From assembly GCA_902826695.1 (NCBI GenBank), contig CADEFU010000003.1, positions 248,001-312,000 on the forward strand: a stretch of DNA of 64,000 bases. Direction: 5' to 3'. Below are positions 6,932-17,425 of this stretch, one piece after another. A program made the position numbers and the translations under genes. Source of the DNA: an uncultured Alphaproteobacteria bacterium (lineage in GTDB: Bacteria; Pseudomonadota; Alphaproteobacteria; Micropepsales; Micropepsaceae). The notes beneath the pieces are model-generated. The model worked only from the letters and a program-made list of their open reading frames with translations, searched no databases and was not told where the DNA came from. Position 1 is the stretch's first letter. The number at the start of each line of letters is the position of its first letter.

Positions 6932-7717
6932 CTATACTCCACCAAGAGCGCGATGCCGGTAGTGATAGCGATAAAGTTCCTGGGAAAACCCGAGCTTCTC
7001 GTAGAGCGCCATCGCCGCCGCGTTCGCCGACACGACCTGCAAGCACGCGGCCCGCGCGCCGACATCGCCAGCCGCCCACCGCAGGATCGCGGCAACGCAG
7101 TCCTGCGCATAGCCGCGCTGCCGGAATGCTGGATCGGTCACGACCAGGTTCAAGCAAACGATCTCATCGTGAACCGCCCCCTTCGCGACAGAGCGGATCA
7201 CACCACCTTCATCTCGAACCGCGGCAAACACCGCGGGCAGGGCGAGCTGCTGCAAAATCTTCTCAACTTTCTTCGCCTCGCTCACCGACTGTCCCGCCAT
7301 GCGTCCGCGCGCCGACAGCCATTCTTCGCTTGGTTGTCCCTTCGTGAGCTCAACGGCGCGCGCAAACCCGCGCGGCGGCGCATGCACGTCGAAGTCCATG
7401 AATAGCGTGCTCGTCTCATCCTGAGCATCGTAGCCGCGTGCTTCCAACAACGCGTCCAGCCGGTCACCCGCGGTAGAGAGAATACGAAAATGCGTCGCAA
7501 GCCCGTGGCGGCGATAGATGTCTTCGCAGTATGCGATCTTCGCGGCGACAGGAAGCGACCCATCGCTCAAGATGTTCACCGAATTCGTGCGCCGCGTCTG
7601 CCCGTCCGCAAGCCGTATCAGCCACCCGTCATAGTGAATTTCTTGAAGTGCGGGCCAAGCATTCAGGCACGCCTCTTCCACCCGCGCTGCCTGCGCATTC
7701 GGTGGCTTCCAGTTCAT
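6932..7717 (-). CDS. GNAT family N-acetyltransferase, 261 aa
   Basis: The C-terminal part carries the acetyl-CoA loop (NLVVTDPAFRQRGYAQ) and the last GNAT motif (SANAAAMALYEKLGFSQELYRYHYR). The N-terminal half (ALQEIHYDGWLIRLADGQTRR, NSVN) is the accessory domain of two-domain GNAT proteins that start with this WL-R-x-A-x-G-x-T-R-R-x-N-S motif. The substrate is unknown. I place the start at 7717, where GGAG precedes the ATG by 6 bases; the open frame extends far upstream but runs through the leader and antisense to the next gene. A terminator hairpin and a short leader ORF sit directly upstream. Confidence 0.85.
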   Translation of the reverse strand: MNWKPPNAQAARVEEACLNAWPALQEIHYDGWLIRLADGQTRRTNSVNILSDGSLPVAAKIAYCEDIYRRHGLATHFRILSTAGDRLDALLEARGYDAQDETSTLFMDFDVHAPPRGFARAVELTKGQPSEEWLSARGRMAGQSVSEAKKVEKILQQLALPAVFAAVRDEGGVIRSVAKGAVHDEIVCLNLVVTDPAFRQRGYAQDCVAAILRWAAGDVGARAACLQVVSANAAAMALYEKLGFSQELYRYHYRHRALGGV

Positions 7718-7761
7718 GGGTTTCTCCATTCGCGTGTGCCGGATGGAGGGCCGATGGCAAC

Positions 7762-7788
7762 AAAAAACCCCGCGCATCCGGCGGGGTT
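7762..7788 (-). terminator. Intrinsic terminator / attenuator before GNAT gene
   Basis: On the minus strand AACCCCGC, a 7-base loop and GCGGGGTT form a perfect 8-bp stem (7788-7766) merging into a run of six T (7767-7762). It lies 45 bases before the GNAT start codon and 31 bases after the stop of a short leader ORF. GGCGGG at the end of that ORF can pair with CCCGCC of the terminator's first arm, giving a possible antiterminator. Confidence 0.7.
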
Positions 7789-7818
7789 GAACTCCTGCAA
7801 CGTCGTTCAGACGCGTTG

Positions 7819-7875
7819 CTACCCGCCCTTTAGAAGGAGCGCGCGGCGTCGGTTCTGAACGTTGTCGGCCATCAT
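7819..7875 (-). CDS. Putative 18-aa leader peptide
   Basis: A short frame MMADNVQNRRRALLLKGG ends 31 bases before the terminator stem. Three Arg codons (CGA CGC CGC) and three Leu codons (CTC CTT CTA) in a row are typical of stall sites in attenuator peptides. No clear Shine-Dalgarno sequence precedes either ATG (7875 or 7872), which weakens the case. If real, ribosome position would decide between terminator and antiterminator pairing. Confidence 0.35.
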   Translation of the reverse strand: MMADNVQNRRRALLLKGG

Positions 7876-8023
7876 GGGCCGGGCTGATAGCAAACCGGCC
7901 GCACACACGCCAGGGGTTTCGCGACCATGCCTGTCTGGCAAAGGGATGGGTCCGGATGAAATTTCGGTGAAATAGGCGCTTGCCGCTGGGCAAACCTGCC
8001 GCGCCGGTCAAAGATGCGCGCGA

Positions 8024-8470
8024 ATGGCCATTGAGATCCGCAAAGCGACCGCCACCGACGTAGCCGAGGTGGCTGAAGTCTTCATCGCCTCGCAGTCCGA
8101 CGCGCTGCCGTTCCTGGCGCGCCTCCACACAAAGCAAGAAACTCGCGGCTTCATCGCGAACCAAGTCTTCAGGCACTGCGACGTGTGGGTGGCCGAGGAG
8201 ACGGGAAGGATCGTCGGCATGATGGCGCTTGCCGGGACGCATGTCGACCACCTCTATCTCATGCCCGGCCACTACCGCCGCGGCATCGGCACGCTGCTCC
8301 TCGACAAAGCAAAGGAGCTGAGCTCGCAAAAACTCACGCTCTACGCCTTCGCCGTGAACAAGCGCGCGCGCGCCTTCTACGAGCACCACGGCTTCACAGC
8401 GATCGAATTCGGCGACGGTTCGGGCAACGAAGCCGGCGAGCCCGACGTACTCTACGAATGGCGGCCTTAA
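8024..8470 (+). CDS. GNAT family N-acetyltransferase, 148 aa
   Basis: A compact single-domain GNAT: N-terminal IRKATATDVAEV, strand with VWVAEETGRIVGMMAL, HVDHLYLMPGHYRRGIGTLLL as the acetyl-CoA binding motif A (YRRGIG, about residues 83-88), and NKRARAFYEHHGF as motif B. The central FLARLHTKQETRGFIANQVF region is shared with many acetyltransferases of unknown substrate. It is transcribed rightward on its own, divergent from the GNAT gene at 7717. Confidence 0.87.
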   Translation: MAIEIRKATATDVAEVAEVFIASQSDALPFLARLHTKQETRGFIANQVFRHCDVWVAEETGRIVGMMALAGTHVDHLYLMPGHYRRGIGTLLLDKAKELSSQKLTLYAFAVNKRARAFYEHHGFTAIEFGDGSGNEAGEPDVLYEWRP

Positions 8471-8554
8471 GTCCATGCCGCCTCGGGCTGCATGTTGGCG
8501 TGCCCTCACGCTTTCTGTTAGTGATACCTAGGCGCGAGGTGGGCTCGTCTTAGA

Positions 8555-9208
8555 ATGGTCGAACTTCAGTACGCGGACTGGCATGCGTTCAACATCGCCG
8601 TCCACGTGACCGCGGGCGCTTTGGGACTGCTCGTCGGAATCATACCCATGGTTTCGCAGAAGGGCGGCGCACGTCACCTCCTTTTCGGGCAAGCATTCGT
8701 TCCCTGCGCCACGCTCGCGTTGGTGACGGCGACGGTGGGCATCGTCTTCTTTGATCCGCCACCGGCGTTGATCGCTGCGACGCTAACCGCGGGCTATCAA
8801 TTCGTTGGCAGCCTTCGCTCTCTTCACTTGAAGGATCGGGGCCCCGGATTCTTCGACGCACTTCTCGCCATCGCTTGCCTTGCAGCCTGTGTCTGGCTGT
8901 TTTCTTCGATGAGCAGCGGGACGCGATCCTGGCCGCCAGCTCTGGGCTACGGGACCGCCGGATTTCTATCGCTGGTCGCGTTGTATGACCTGAGCAGGCA
9001 CGCATGGGCCGTCTCATGGCTGGCGCACGCGCGCCCGCTCGATCACGGTCTGAAGATGACGAGTGCGTACTTCGCGATGTTGGCCGCGGGTGCCGGCAAC
9101 ATTCTGCGCGACTATCAGCCATTCAGCCAAGTTGGCCCGACAGTCTTAGGAGTCTTCGTTGCGGTGGTGCTCGCGGTGTCATACCTGCGGAAGCGCAAGA
9201 ACGCCTAG
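8555..9208 (+). CDS. DUF2306-like integral membrane protein, 217 aa
   Basis: Six or seven hydrophobic segments are visible. The segment HVTAGALGLLVGIIPMVSQKGGARHLLFGQAFV matches the pattern of DUF2306-type proteins: a conserved His in helix 1, a short K-G-G-x-x-H loop, then a second helix. Function is unknown. The stop overlaps the stop of the convergent lytic transglycosylase gene by four bases. Confidence 0.65.
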   Translation: MVELQYADWHAFNIAVHVTAGALGLLVGIIPMVSQKGGARHLLFGQAFVPCATLALVTATVGIVFFDPPPALIAATLTAGYQFVGSLRSLHLKDRGPGFFDALLAIACLAACVWLFSSMSSGTRSWPPALGYGTAGFLSLVALYDLSRHAWAVSWLAHARPLDHGLKMTSAYFAMLAAGAGNILRDYQPFSQVGPTVLGVFVAVVLAVSYLRKRKNA

Positions 9209-11181
9209 GGCGCGCGGCGAAGGATCTGGTTCAGTTCCTGCGGATTAAGCGCCTCGCCGCGGCGTCCCTTGTAGACGAGATAATTCTCAAGCACGCGCAT
9301 CACATAGTTGCGCGTTTCGTCGAACGGAATCGTCTCGATCCAGTCGATCGCATCGACCTTCGCGTCGCGCGGGTCGCCGTACTTCGTGGCCCATCCAAGC
9401 ACGCGCGCCTTGCCGGCATTGTAGCCTGCGATGGTCAGAACCCACGAGCCGCCAAGCCCGTCGAGCAGATCCTTCACGTGGTGACAGCCGAGGCCGAGAT
9501 TGACTTGCGGCTTGTGCAGATCGTTGGCGCCGGCATAGGCAAGCCCATAACGGCGCGCGACATCCTGGGCGGTCGAAGGAAGAAGTTGCAAAAGCCCGCG
9601 AGCGTTCGCGGTGCTGACCGCAGAAGGATCGAATTCGCTCTCCTGACGGGCGAGCGCGAGGATGAGGGCGGGCGGAACGCCCGCCGCGGCGCAGGCCGGC
9701 GGCAGGTCGATCAGCGGATAGAGCTCGTTCAATCTCAGTCCACCCAAGCTCTGCGCTTTCTTGGCGCTGCGCACCGCGCCGTAGGTATTGCCGATCCGCG
9801 ACAACCGTGTACTCAGCGTCGCGGCGCATTCGGCGGACTGACAGCCGTCAATGGCGGCATTCGCAAACACGTTGGCGCGGCGGTTGTCGCCGATGCGAAG
9901 CAGTGTATCGGATGCCTCGACGAGGTCTTCCAAGGCCTCGATCGCGGAAGCGCCCGTCGGACTGGGTCCTGCGCTCCACGCCGGTGCCGTCCCGCCCTGC
10001 ATCTCAAGCGCCAACCGGCCATAGAACGCGCCCGGCTCTGCAGCAGCAATCGCGATCGCTTGCTGCGCAGCCGCGTCTTTGTCGCGAGCCTTCAGCGCAA
10101 GTCCCTTCCAATAGGCCGCACGCGCCCGCGTGATCGGCGAGCGTGCTGCAGCTTCCAGATTCAGAAAGTGAACGAGCGCCTTCTTAGGTTCGTCCAAACG
10201 GCGCAGCGCAATCCACCCCGCCAAGAATTCCGCATCCAAATAGGCTGCGATGTTGAGCTCGGCTGACAAGCGCGAGCGCGACGCCAGCTTGTAAGCCGTG
10301 TCTTCTTCGCCGGCGTCGACAGCGGTCCGCGCCTGCAAATTGTGTTCCGCCCACCAGCCCTGCGAATACGCGGCCGAGGGCGCACCACGCTCGTTGGCCT
10401 CCAACAGAGCCGACCAAGCATCCTCCGTCTTGCCCGCCTTGCGCAGCCGCACCGCCTGATCAAAGAAGAGACTGGCGGCCCACGCAGGCGACGGCGCGTC
10501 ATCTTCGAAATCATCGGGATCGACATCGCTACCCGATTGGATACCGACCCTCCCGCCAACCACACCCTGCACCTTCGGCGACAGCAGCGGCAGCAGTTCG
10601 CGCGCCGCCGTCACATTCCGGCTCCACAACAGCGCGTCGGCGCGAACAAGATGATCGCCGTCGCTCAAACCCATCTGCGTGGCGCTCGTCCAGCTCTGAT
10701 AGTCGGCAAAGCTCAGCGTGAGTCCAGTCCAGCAGCGCCTGATGCCGGCAAGGGCGTCCTGCTTCTGCTCGCGCGCGAACTGAGATTTCGCCCAGGCGAG
10801 GCACGCGCCGCTGGAGCGTGGCTGACGCGTCTTGAACCACGCCGGTCCCTTCGCCTCGATGAGCGCGCCGTCGAGCAGAGCTTCCTCGCCGCGCTGCACG
10901 ATTAGCGAGCGCCCCGGCCAGTTCGCATGCGCGCTCAAAAAGCCGTCGATCTCATCGAACGTCGCGCCCGAGTCTTGCGCCGAAACATAACGCCACTGCA
11001 CGAGATCGCGCACAACCGCCGGCTGCTTGTCGGCCAGCACCTTCGCGCCGGCCCAATCCTTCGCATCCTGCGCCGCGAACGCCTTGGTCAGCGCCTCAAG
11101 CGCCTTCGCGTTCGGTTCGGCCTGAGCGACGCCCGAGACCAGCGATGTTGCAAGAGCGGCGAACAATACGGCCGTCCGCAC
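9205..11181 (-). CDS. Soluble lytic murein transglycosylase, Slt70-like
   Basis: Exported enzyme that cleaves peptidoglycan glycan strands to 1,6-anhydroMurNAc products. From the GTG at 11181 (GAGG 7 bases upstream) it starts with a signal peptide (VRTAVLFAALATSLVSGVAQA), followed by a long helical superhelix region (about 30-500) and a C-terminal SLT domain: ALARQESEFDPSAVS with the catalytic Glu, ANARGLLQLLPSTA, and IAGYNAGKARV. An ATG at 11235 would add 18 residues but has no ribosome site. It belongs to a leftward series with moaB and a second Slt gene. Confidence 0.92.
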   Translation of the reverse strand: MRTAVLFAALATSLVSGVAQAEPNAKALEALTKAFAAQDAKDWAGAKVLADKQPAVVRDLVQWRYVSAQDSGATFDEIDGFLSAHANWPGRSLIVQRGEEALLDGALIEAKGPAWFKTRQPRSSGACLAWAKSQFAREQKQDALAGIRRCWTGLTLSFADYQSWTSATQMGLSDGDHLVRADALLWSRNVTAARELLPLLSPKVQGVVGGRVGIQSGSDVDPDDFEDDAPSPAWAASLFFDQAVRLRKAGKTEDAWSALLEANERGAPSAAYSQGWWAEHNLQARTAVDAGEEDTAYKLASRSRLSAELNIAAYLDAEFLAGWIALRRLDEPKKALVHFLNLEAAARSPITRARAAYWKGLALKARDKDAAAQQAIAIAAAEPGAFYGRLALEMQGGTAPAWSAGPSPTGASAIEALEDLVEASDTLLRIGDNRRANVFANAAIDGCQSAECAATLSTRLSRIGNTYGAVRSAKKAQSLGGLRLNELYPLIDLPPACAAAGVPPALILALARQESEFDPSAVSTANARGLLQLLPSTAQDVARRYGLAYAGANDLHKPQVNLGLGCHHVKDLLDGLGGSWVLTIAGYNAGKARVLGWATKYGDPRDAKVDAIDWIETIPFDETRNYVMRVLENYLVYKGRRGEALNPQELNQILRRAP

Positions 11182-11296
11182 AGAAATGCCTCGACGAAAG
11201 TCGACCCGGTATTGGTTCAAGTGGATAGCGCCCATCGCTCTAAGGATGGCCCGGGGCTGCAGGAGAAGGCAAGCCGACTAACACGCCGGTAAAGGC

Positions 11297-11857
11297 CTAC
11301 TTCTTCCGCTTCTCCGCCGCGAGGTGCTCCTCGAACCGTGGCATGAGCTCCACAAAATTGCAGGGCTTGTGGCGCGCGTCGAGTTGCCATTTCAGGATCC
11401 CGTCCCAGCCGTCCTTCACCGCGCCGGTAGAGCCGGGTAGGGCGAAGAGCAGCGTTCCGCGCGCGAGCCCCGCGCAGGCGCGGCTTTGGATCGTCGACGT
11501 GCCGACCTTCTCGTACGACAAATGATGGAACAGCACCGAGAACCCGTCGATCTCTTTCTCGAACAGTGGCCGCATCGCCTCGACGGTGACGTCGCGCCCG
11601 GTCAAGCCGGTGCCGCCGGTCGTGATGATCACGTCCACGTCAGGTGAAGCGATCCACCGCGAAAGTTGCGCGCGCACCTGTTCCACGTCGTCGCGCAACA
11701 ACGCGCGATCGGCAAGCACGTGCCCAGCGCCTGTCAAGCGCTCGACCAACGTGTCGCCGGACGTGTCGTTCTCCCGCGTGCGCGTGTCGGAAACCGTGAG
11801 CACGGCGATGCGCACGGGGTGGAACGGCTTCGTCTCGTCGATGCGGCTTGCAGACAT
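11297..11857 (-). CDS. moaB: Molybdenum cofactor biosynthesis protein B
   Basis: 186-aa MoaB/Mog-fold protein. Visible motifs: [17 protein letters not shown], the molybdopterin-binding [11 protein letters not shown] and the [16 protein letters not shown] loop. The family adenylates molybdopterin or binds it during cofactor assembly; in many proteobacteria MoaB can be dispensable. The start codon follows the stop of the upstream lytic transglycosylase gene by one base, so they are co-transcribed. No other Moa gene is in this window. Confidence 0.93.
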   Translation of the reverse strand: MSASRIDETKPFHPVRIAVLTVSDTRTRENDTSGDTLVERLTGAGHVLADRALLRDDVEQVRAQLSRWIASPDVDVIITTGGTGLTGRDVTVEAMRPLFEKEIDGFSVLFHHLSYEKVGTSTIQSRACAGLARGTLLFALPGSTGAVKDGWDGILKWQLDARHKPCNFVELMPRFEEHLAAEKRKK

Positions 11858-11858
11858 A

Positions 11859-13583
11859 TCAGTGGCTCAACGACGCGACGCGCTGCCGGTCGAACGGCGT
11901 CATCACCGGCCACTCGCCGCGCGCGATTTGGTCGAGTGTCGTTTTCGATTCCCCTAGCCGGTCTTGATAAATCCAATAGTTCGCAATCACGCGCTCCACA
12001 TAGCCGCGCGTCTCGCGTGACGGGATGCTCTCGACGAAGAGCAGCGGATCGCCACGGTGTTCCACCTCTTTCAACCACTTCTGCAAATTGCCCGGCCCCC
12101 CGTTATAGGAGACGACCAGGTGGATGAGGTTCCCGTCCGGCTGCCCGAACTCGATCATCTTCTTCACATAGCGTTGGCCCACGCTCAGATTGAACGCGGG
12201 GTCGAACAGCTTCGCCTTCGTCCCCGGATTGTCGAGCGTCGTGTCCTTCATCGTGCCCGCCGCGGTCGTCGGCAGAACCTGCATCAAGCCCCGCGCGTCC
12301 GACGAACTGACGACCCGCATCTCGAACTTGCTCTCCTGCCGCGCGATGGCGTGAACGATCGCGGGGTCCACCTGCCACCCGTCGCTGGGCTTCACCCGCA
12401 TGATCGGATAGGCGGCAGCTTTCAAATCCGCCGAACGCGCCGCCCCCGCCGCCAGCAGTTGCACATGGGCGAAACCCATCTCGTGCGCGAGCGCGATGAA
12501 CGGCCGATCGAGTTCCGGGTTGAGCCGCCCGTGGCTGCGTGCGATCGATCCTTCAGCCGCCTCCATCTCGCCGCACTGATAGAGCGCGATGCCGCGCGCT
12601 ATCCCGGAAACACGCGTAAGCCGCTCGAAGCCGGCACGATCGAGTTTCGGCTCGTTCCACGTAAACGGCGCCTCGCGCCCCAGAAGACGCAACGCGATCA
12701 GCCCATAGAACGTGCGCGGCTTGTCCGCCGCGATTTCAAGCATCGGCGACACGCGCTCAGGCTGCTTTGCAATGAGGAAAGACCGCGCCGCCCAAACACC
12801 GGCCGCTGACTTCATCCATGACGACGACTTCGGGTTTTCGGCCAGCGCCGCGAAGTGCCGCGCCGCCACGTCGTATTGCTGCAAGCGAAACGCCGCGATT
12901 CCCGCGACCCAGTCCGCATCCGGAACTTCGCTCCGCACTTGCTCGGCCACCTTGTCGGCGAGCGCTAGCGCTGTCGAGGAGTCGCCGAGATAATACTGCC
13001 CCGCCGCCACTTGATGCGTGAGCCGCCCCAAATCCGCACGCGACAGGCTCGAGCGCAATTCCGCGCTTTCGATATAGGCCGTCGCGGCGCCAACCTTGCC
13101 GCCGGCGATCATGCCCTTCAGCTTCTTGGCCGCCGCCTCAGCCGCCGCGCTCGTGTACTCGGTCGGCGTGTCGGACTCGTCGAGATTGCCGCGAATGACC
13201 TTCCGGTCCGGGTCCTCAAGCTCACCCGCGCGCTTCGAATCTTTCCGAACCGCAAGCGCATAGATGCGCGCAGCCTCCGGATAGTCGTCATAGGTCTTCA
13301 GCCACGTCTTCAACTGGTCGAACGAACTGACCGTCTTCGGGCTCAAATAATTCTTCGCCACAACATGCGGCAGCAGCAGCTTGTTTTTCACTTGCGGCAA
13401 CAGCGCACTGACCTGCGCCGTATCGCCGGCATCCGCCGCTTTGAAGAGCGCCTTGTAAGTGGCGACATCCTCGTCGCCGAGCACCCGCACGAACGAACTC
13501 GGCGCCGCAAAGCTGGCATCCGAAGAAAGCGCGACAGCGCACGACACGGCAATGACAAAGACGCGCAATACGCGAGCGATCAT
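11859..13583 (-). CDS. Lytic transglycosylase with SLT domain
   Basis: A second Slt-type peptidoglycan lytic enzyme of 574 aa, with signal peptide ([20 protein letters not shown], cleavage near SFAA), a helical repeat region, and a C-terminal SLT domain: [17 protein letters not shown] with catalytic Glu, [13 protein letters not shown], and [16 protein letters not shown] chose the ATG at 13583 because GGAG lies 6 bases upstream and the signal peptide then begins at residue 1; an ATG at 13613 would add ten residues. It is not a recent copy of the 9.2-kb gene: the two differ strongly outside the catalytic motifs. Confidence 0.92.
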   Translation of the reverse strand: MIARVLRVFVIAVSCAVALSSDASFAAPSSFVRVLGDEDVATYKALFKAADAGDTAQVSALLPQVKNKLLLPHVVAKNYLSPKTVSSFDQLKTWLKTYDDYPEAARIYALAVRKDSKRAGELEDPDRKVIRGNLDESDTPTEYTSAAAEAAAKKLKGMIAGGKVGAATAYIESAELRSSLSRADLGRLTHQVAAGQYYLGDSSTALALADKVAEQVRSEVPDADWVAGIAAFRLQQYDVAARHFAALAENPKSSSWMKSAAGVWAARSFLIAKQPERVSPMLEIAADKPRTFYGLIALRLLGREAPFTWNEPKLDRAGFERLTRVSGIARGIALYQCGEMEAAEGSIARSHGRLNPELDRPFIALAHEMGFAHVQLLAAGAARSADLKAAAYPIMRVKPSDGWQVDPAIVHAIARQESKFEMRVVSSSDARGLMQVLPTTAAGTMKDTTLDNPGTKAKLFDPAFNLSVGQRYVKKMIEFGQPDGNLIHLVVSYNGGPGNLQKWLKEVEHRGDPLLFVESIPSRETRGYVERVIANYWIYQDRLGESKTTLDQIARGEWPVMTPFDRQRVASLSH

Positions 13584-13709
13584 GCCGAACTCCGGCGCCA
13601 GAGAGTGGTTCATTGGCGACTCATACGGGCCACCGCCGTCGCAAACAAGTTGGCAGCGGTTTTTCGCGCTTTGATTGTGCTGGCGTAACGGTGCACGCCT
13701 GACCGACAG

Positions 13710-14744
13710 CTACCTTGATCGGCACGCACTGTTCGCGATCGAACGCAGCTGCTTGTAACTCCAGCTTGCTTTTAGCGCGGCATCAGACAACCGGTTCAAC
13801 CTGACCTGTTGCCCGATCGGATCGATAGTCAGCGAGTAGAGTTGGTGATCGGGACGCTGAAAAACGCCGGGGGGCCAAACGCCACGCGCCGGGTACGGAT
13901 AGACCTTAGTCCCCTCCGCACCTTCCACAACTATGCGTTCAGTCGAGTTGGGTTTGCTGACGTCCGGCCCAACGATAACAAACCGATCGCCGAGCCGCTG
14001 GACAGACTCTGCTGACCCGAATTCGCGATCTCTCAAATGCACTTCGATGCGATCCGTACCTGGCGTGACCAGGTAGTAGTGCGGGAATTGATCTGGTGCC
14101 CAAGACGGGGCGCGGCCAAGAACGCTGATGTCAGCGTGTACCACGAGCCGATCTCCCTCGGTCCACCGGGGCGCTCCAAGGTTGTTAAATCGTTGACCCA
14201 AATGCGGGGAAACTGGCCACAGCCTTGTCTCGTCCATCGTGACGAGGTCGAGACGCGCAATGTATTGGTTGCCGCGATAGTTGCCTCGAGCCAAGAAAAT
14301 TGAAGCAGGGCCGGCTGACATGGCGTTGATGCGAGTAGCGCTGTTGTTGGACAAGCGCTTGATAGTGCCCTCAGTCAGCGATACGACGTGCAGACTTTGT
14401 GGCGCGGTATCAAAGTTTGCCACTTGGTCCGCATCGCTCCGGCGCCATGAAAGCACCGCTATCCCATCATTCTCAAGGCTAACTGCTTGTGGCAGGTCCT
14501 CGCCACACGGAATCTGCACAAGCGACGTTTGCTGCGATTGAGCGTTGATCTTAACAAGAGTCCAGCGGTCAGTATCATCAGCGGCCACCGAAACGACGAT
14601 GGAGTCCGTTGTTAGGTTGTATGTGGGGTGCATCACGCTGAGGTCTGGCACCCAGGCGCGAGCAAACGGCGTGACGAGGTGACTTACCAAGCCGAAGGCA
14701 ATCGCGCCAAGCCACAAGCGACTAGCAACGTCTCGGTCGCTCAT
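13710..14744 (-). CDS. Unrecognised protein, beta-propeller-like, probably exported
   Basis: 344 aa with a hydrophobic N-terminal segment ([15 protein letters not shown]) and then repeated beta-strand stretches with patterns such as [41 protein letters not shown] and [15 protein letters not shown], which resemble propeller blades. No catalytic motif is evident. Base composition is visibly less GC-rich than both neighbours. It overlaps the uracil-DNA glycosylase gene by four bases (start within ATGA), so it is translated from the same message. Possibly a later insertion into an older udg-slt arrangement. Confidence 0.6.
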   Translation of the reverse strand: MSDRDVASRLWLGAIAFGLVSHLVTPFARAWVPDLSVMHPTYNLTTDSIVVSVAADDTDRWTLVKINAQSQQTSLVQIPCGEDLPQAVSLENDGIAVLSWRRSDADQVANFDTAPQSLHVVSLTEGTIKRLSNNSATRINAMSAGPASIFLARGNYRGNQYIARLDLVTMDETRLWPVSPHLGQRFNNLGAPRWTEGDRLVVHADISVLGRAPSWAPDQFPHYYLVTPGTDRIEVHLRDREFGSAESVQRLGDRFVIVGPDVSKPNSTERIVVEGAEGTKVYPYPARGVWPPGVFQRPDHQLYSLTIDPIGQQVRLNRLSDAALKASWSYKQLRSIANSACRSR

Positions 14745-15601
14745 GTTGCATCTAGTTCTTTAAGCCGCAGCCTTAAGCTCAGCAAATCCTGCCATGCCTG
14801 GCGCTTTGCCCCTGGCTGACGCAACAGATAGGCCGGGTGAAACGTCGGAAGGGCAGGAATCTCAACGCCATTCACCTGATAGCGTCCCCATCGCCCCCGA
14901 ATCCGCGTGATGCCTTCTTCCACATTCAGCACGTGCTTCACCGGCGTGCCGCCGAGCAACACCAAAACCTTGGGTTGTTTGAGCTCGATATGACGTAGCA
15001 GGAATGGTGCACACAGCGCCGCCTCTTCCGGCGTCGGTGGACGGTTACCTGGCGGCCGCCAGAAGATGACATTCGTGATGTAAGCGCTCGAAGATCGATC
15101 GAGCCCGATCGCATTCAACATCCGATCGAGTAGGTGACCGCTGCGCCCGACAAACGGCAATCCCTCCAAATCTTCATCGCGACCCGGCGCTTCGCCGATC
15201 AGCATCACCGGCGCGTCGGGATGTCCGGCGGCGAACACCGTGTTCTTCGCGGTGACCTTCAACGCACAGCCGTCGAACGCTTCGACGGCAGCCTTCAGTT
15301 CGTCGAGCGTCTTGCACCGCGCCGCAATCTCGCGCGCGGCACCAGCGGCTGCAGGCGGTGTCACAAACGAAGCGGGGGGACGTTGGGGCAGAGGCTCAAG
15401 CGGACGCGGCGCCGGTCGCTCAGGCGCCGGCTCGGCGGCACGCGCGGCGCGCGGTACGACCTGCGCCGGCGCTTCACGCACGACCTCCGCCGCTACGGCA
15501 AAGCGGTCCACCGGCGCCTCAGCCAACGCTTCATCCGCCCCGGCCTCAACCAGCCAGGCGAGCATCTGCCGCGCTTCCATCGGATCGACAGTGTGATTCA
15601 A
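14741..15601 (-). CDS. Uracil-DNA glycosylase family 4 (4Fe-4S)
   Basis: 286 aa. Removes uracil from DNA. The catalytic region begins near residue 95: [20 protein letters not shown] holds two iron-sulfur ligands, [20 protein letters not shown] is the family-4 water-activating motif, [18 protein letters not shown] and the second Cys pair (ALCAPFL and beyond) follow, and [10 protein letters not shown] is the minor-groove loop. The first 90 residues are an alanine/proline-rich linker ([19 protein letters not shown]) of low complexity, common in alphaproteobacterial members. Confidence 0.92.
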   Translation of the reverse strand: MNHTVDPMEARQMLAWLVEAGADEALAEAPVDRFAVAAEVVREAPAQVVPRAARAAEPAPERPAPRPLEPLPQRPPASFVTPPAAAGAAREIAARCKTLDELKAAVEAFDGCALKVTAKNTVFAAGHPDAPVMLIGEAPGRDEDLEGLPFVGRSGHLLDRMLNAIGLDRSSSAYITNVIFWRPPGNRPPTPEEAALCAPFLLRHIELKQPKVLVLLGGTPVKHVLNVEEGITRIRGRWGRYQVNGVEIPALPTFHPAYLLRQPGAKRQAWQDLLSLRLRLKELDAT

Positions 15602-15749
15602 TGCCTTACCCGCGTTGACCGTGCCCCATCGGGGCCCCTAATTTGCCCGTCATACAACATTGCGACGCATCCCACCTAGCAACATCCCGACGCGTTCAGG
15701 GGCACACGCCTTGGAACCACCGGCGCAACAACAAATGAGACTCCCCTAA

Positions 15750-17408
15750 ATGACCGCTCGCGAAGCCATGGAATACGACGTTGTCATCGTGGGCGCGGGC
15801 CCAGCCGGGCTCTCGGCCGCGATCCGCCTGAAACAACGCGCGGCCGAAACGGGAAAGGAAATCAGCGTCTGCGTCCTCGAGAAGGGCTCTGAAGTCGGCG
15901 CCCACATTCTCTCAGGCGCTGTCATCGACCCGATCTCGATGAACGAACTCTTCCCCGACTGGAAGGAAAGGGGCGCCCCGCTCGACACACCGGTCACCGA
16001 CGACCGCTTCCTTTATCTAGGCCCGTCCGGCTCGCTGCGCGTGCCGAACATTCTCATGCCGCCCTTGATGAGCAATCACGGCAACTACATCGCAAGCCTC
16101 GGCAACATCTGCCGCTGGCTCGCGAAGCAGGCCGAAGAACTTGGCGTTGAAATCTACCCCGGCTTCGCTGCCGCCGAGGTGCTGTACGACGACAAGGGCG
16201 CGGTCAAAGGTGTTGCCACCGGCGACATGGGCATAGGCCGCGATGGCAAGCAGAAGTCGAGCTTCGCCCGCGGCATGGAACTGCACGGCAAATACACCCT
16301 GATCGCCGAAGGCGTCCGTGGTTCGCTCGCCAAGCAACTGATGTCGCGTTTCAAACTCGACGAGGGCAAGGACCCGCAAAAGTTCGGCATCGGCTTGAAA
16401 GAGCTCTGGCAGCTTCCGCCCGAGATGCACAAGAAGGGTCTCGTCGTTCACACGATGGGCTGGCCGCTTCCCAACAACGCCGGCGGTGGTTCGTTCATGT
16501 ACCACTGGGGCGACAACTTCGTGTCGATCGGGTTCGTCGTCCACTTGAACTACAAGAACCCCTACATCTCGCCGTTCGACGAGTTTCAGCGCTTCAAAAC
16601 GCACCCCGCGATCCGCCCATTCCTGGAAGGCGGAAAGCGCATCGCCTATGGCGCGCGCGCGATTACCGAAGGCGGCTTCCAGTCCGTGCCGAAGCTGACA
16701 TTCCCGGGCGGCGCGTTGATCGGCTGTTCCGCGGGCTTCGTAAACGTGCCGCGCATCAAGGGCAGCCACAACGCGATGAAGACCGGCATGATGGCCGCCG
16801 AAGCGGCTTTCGACGCCGTGGTCACCGGCCGCGCCCACGATGAACTGACGGAGTACACTGAGGCCTATCAACATAGCCACGTTTACAAGGACCTGAAGCG
16901 TGTCCGGAACGTGAAGCCGTTCTGGAGCCGTCTCGGCACCGTGCTCGGCGTCGGCTTCGGCGGGATCGACATGTGGTGCAACCAACTCTTCGGCACGAGC
17001 CCATTCACGCTCAAGCACGGCAAGTCCGATGCGGCCTCGCTTGAGCCGGCGCGCAACTTCAAACCGATCGTCTACCCAAAGCCGGACGGCGTAGTTTCAT
17101 TCGACAAGCTGTCATCGGTCTTCCTTTCAGCGACGAATCACGAAGAAGACCAGCCGATTCACCTGACGCTGAAAGATCCCTCGATTCCCATCTCGAAGAA
17201 TCTCCCCGAATATGACGAGCCCGCGCAGCGCTATTGTCCAGCCGGCGTTTACGAGGTGGTTAGAGACACATCTGGCGGAAATCCGCGCTTTGTGATCAAC
17301 GCGCAGAACTGCGTTCACTGCAAAACTTGCGATATCAAAGATCCGGCGCAGAACATAAACTGGGTCACACCTGAGGGCGGCGGCGGCCCGAACTACCCAA
17401 ACATGTGA
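15750..17408 (+). CDS. Electron-transfer flavoprotein:ubiquinone oxidoreductase
   Basis: 552 aa. Passes electrons from ETF (reduced by acyl-CoA and related dehydrogenases) to ubiquinone at the inner membrane. FAD-binding [14 protein letters not shown] at residues 11-24, [19 protein letters not shown], the membrane-associated middle part, and a C-terminal 4Fe-4S domain with RYCPAGVYE and [19 protein letters not shown] (four Cys). Length and motifs are complete. A second ATG at 15768 (MEYDVVIVG) is an equally plausible start. The window's acyl-CoA dehydrogenase (47.3 kb) could be one of its electron sources through ETF. Confidence 0.96.
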   Translation: MTAREAMEYDVVIVGAGPAGLSAAIRLKQRAAETGKEISVCVLEKGSEVGAHILSGAVIDPISMNELFPDWKERGAPLDTPVTDDRFLYLGPSGSLRVPNILMPPLMSNHGNYIASLGNICRWLAKQAEELGVEIYPGFAAAEVLYDDKGAVKGVATGDMGIGRDGKQKSSFARGMELHGKYTLIAEGVRGSLAKQLMSRFKLDEGKDPQKFGIGLKELWQLPPEMHKKGLVVHTMGWPLPNNAGGGSFMYHWGDNFVSIGFVVHLNYKNPYISPFDEFQRFKTHPAIRPFLEGGKRIAYGARAITEGGFQSVPKLTFPGGALIGCSAGFVNVPRIKGSHNAMKTGMMAAEAAFDAVVTGRAHDELTEYTEAYQHSHVYKDLKRVRNVKPFWSRLGTVLGVGFGGIDMWCNQLFGTSPFTLKHGKSDAASLEPARNFKPIVYPKPDGVVSFDKLSSVFLSATNHEEDQPIHLTLKDPSIPISKNLPEYDEPAQRYCPAGVYEVVRDTSGGNPRFVINAQNCVHCKTCDIKDPAQNINWVTPEGGGGPNYPNM

Positions 17409-17425
17409 GTGAGAGTGTTGTGCGC

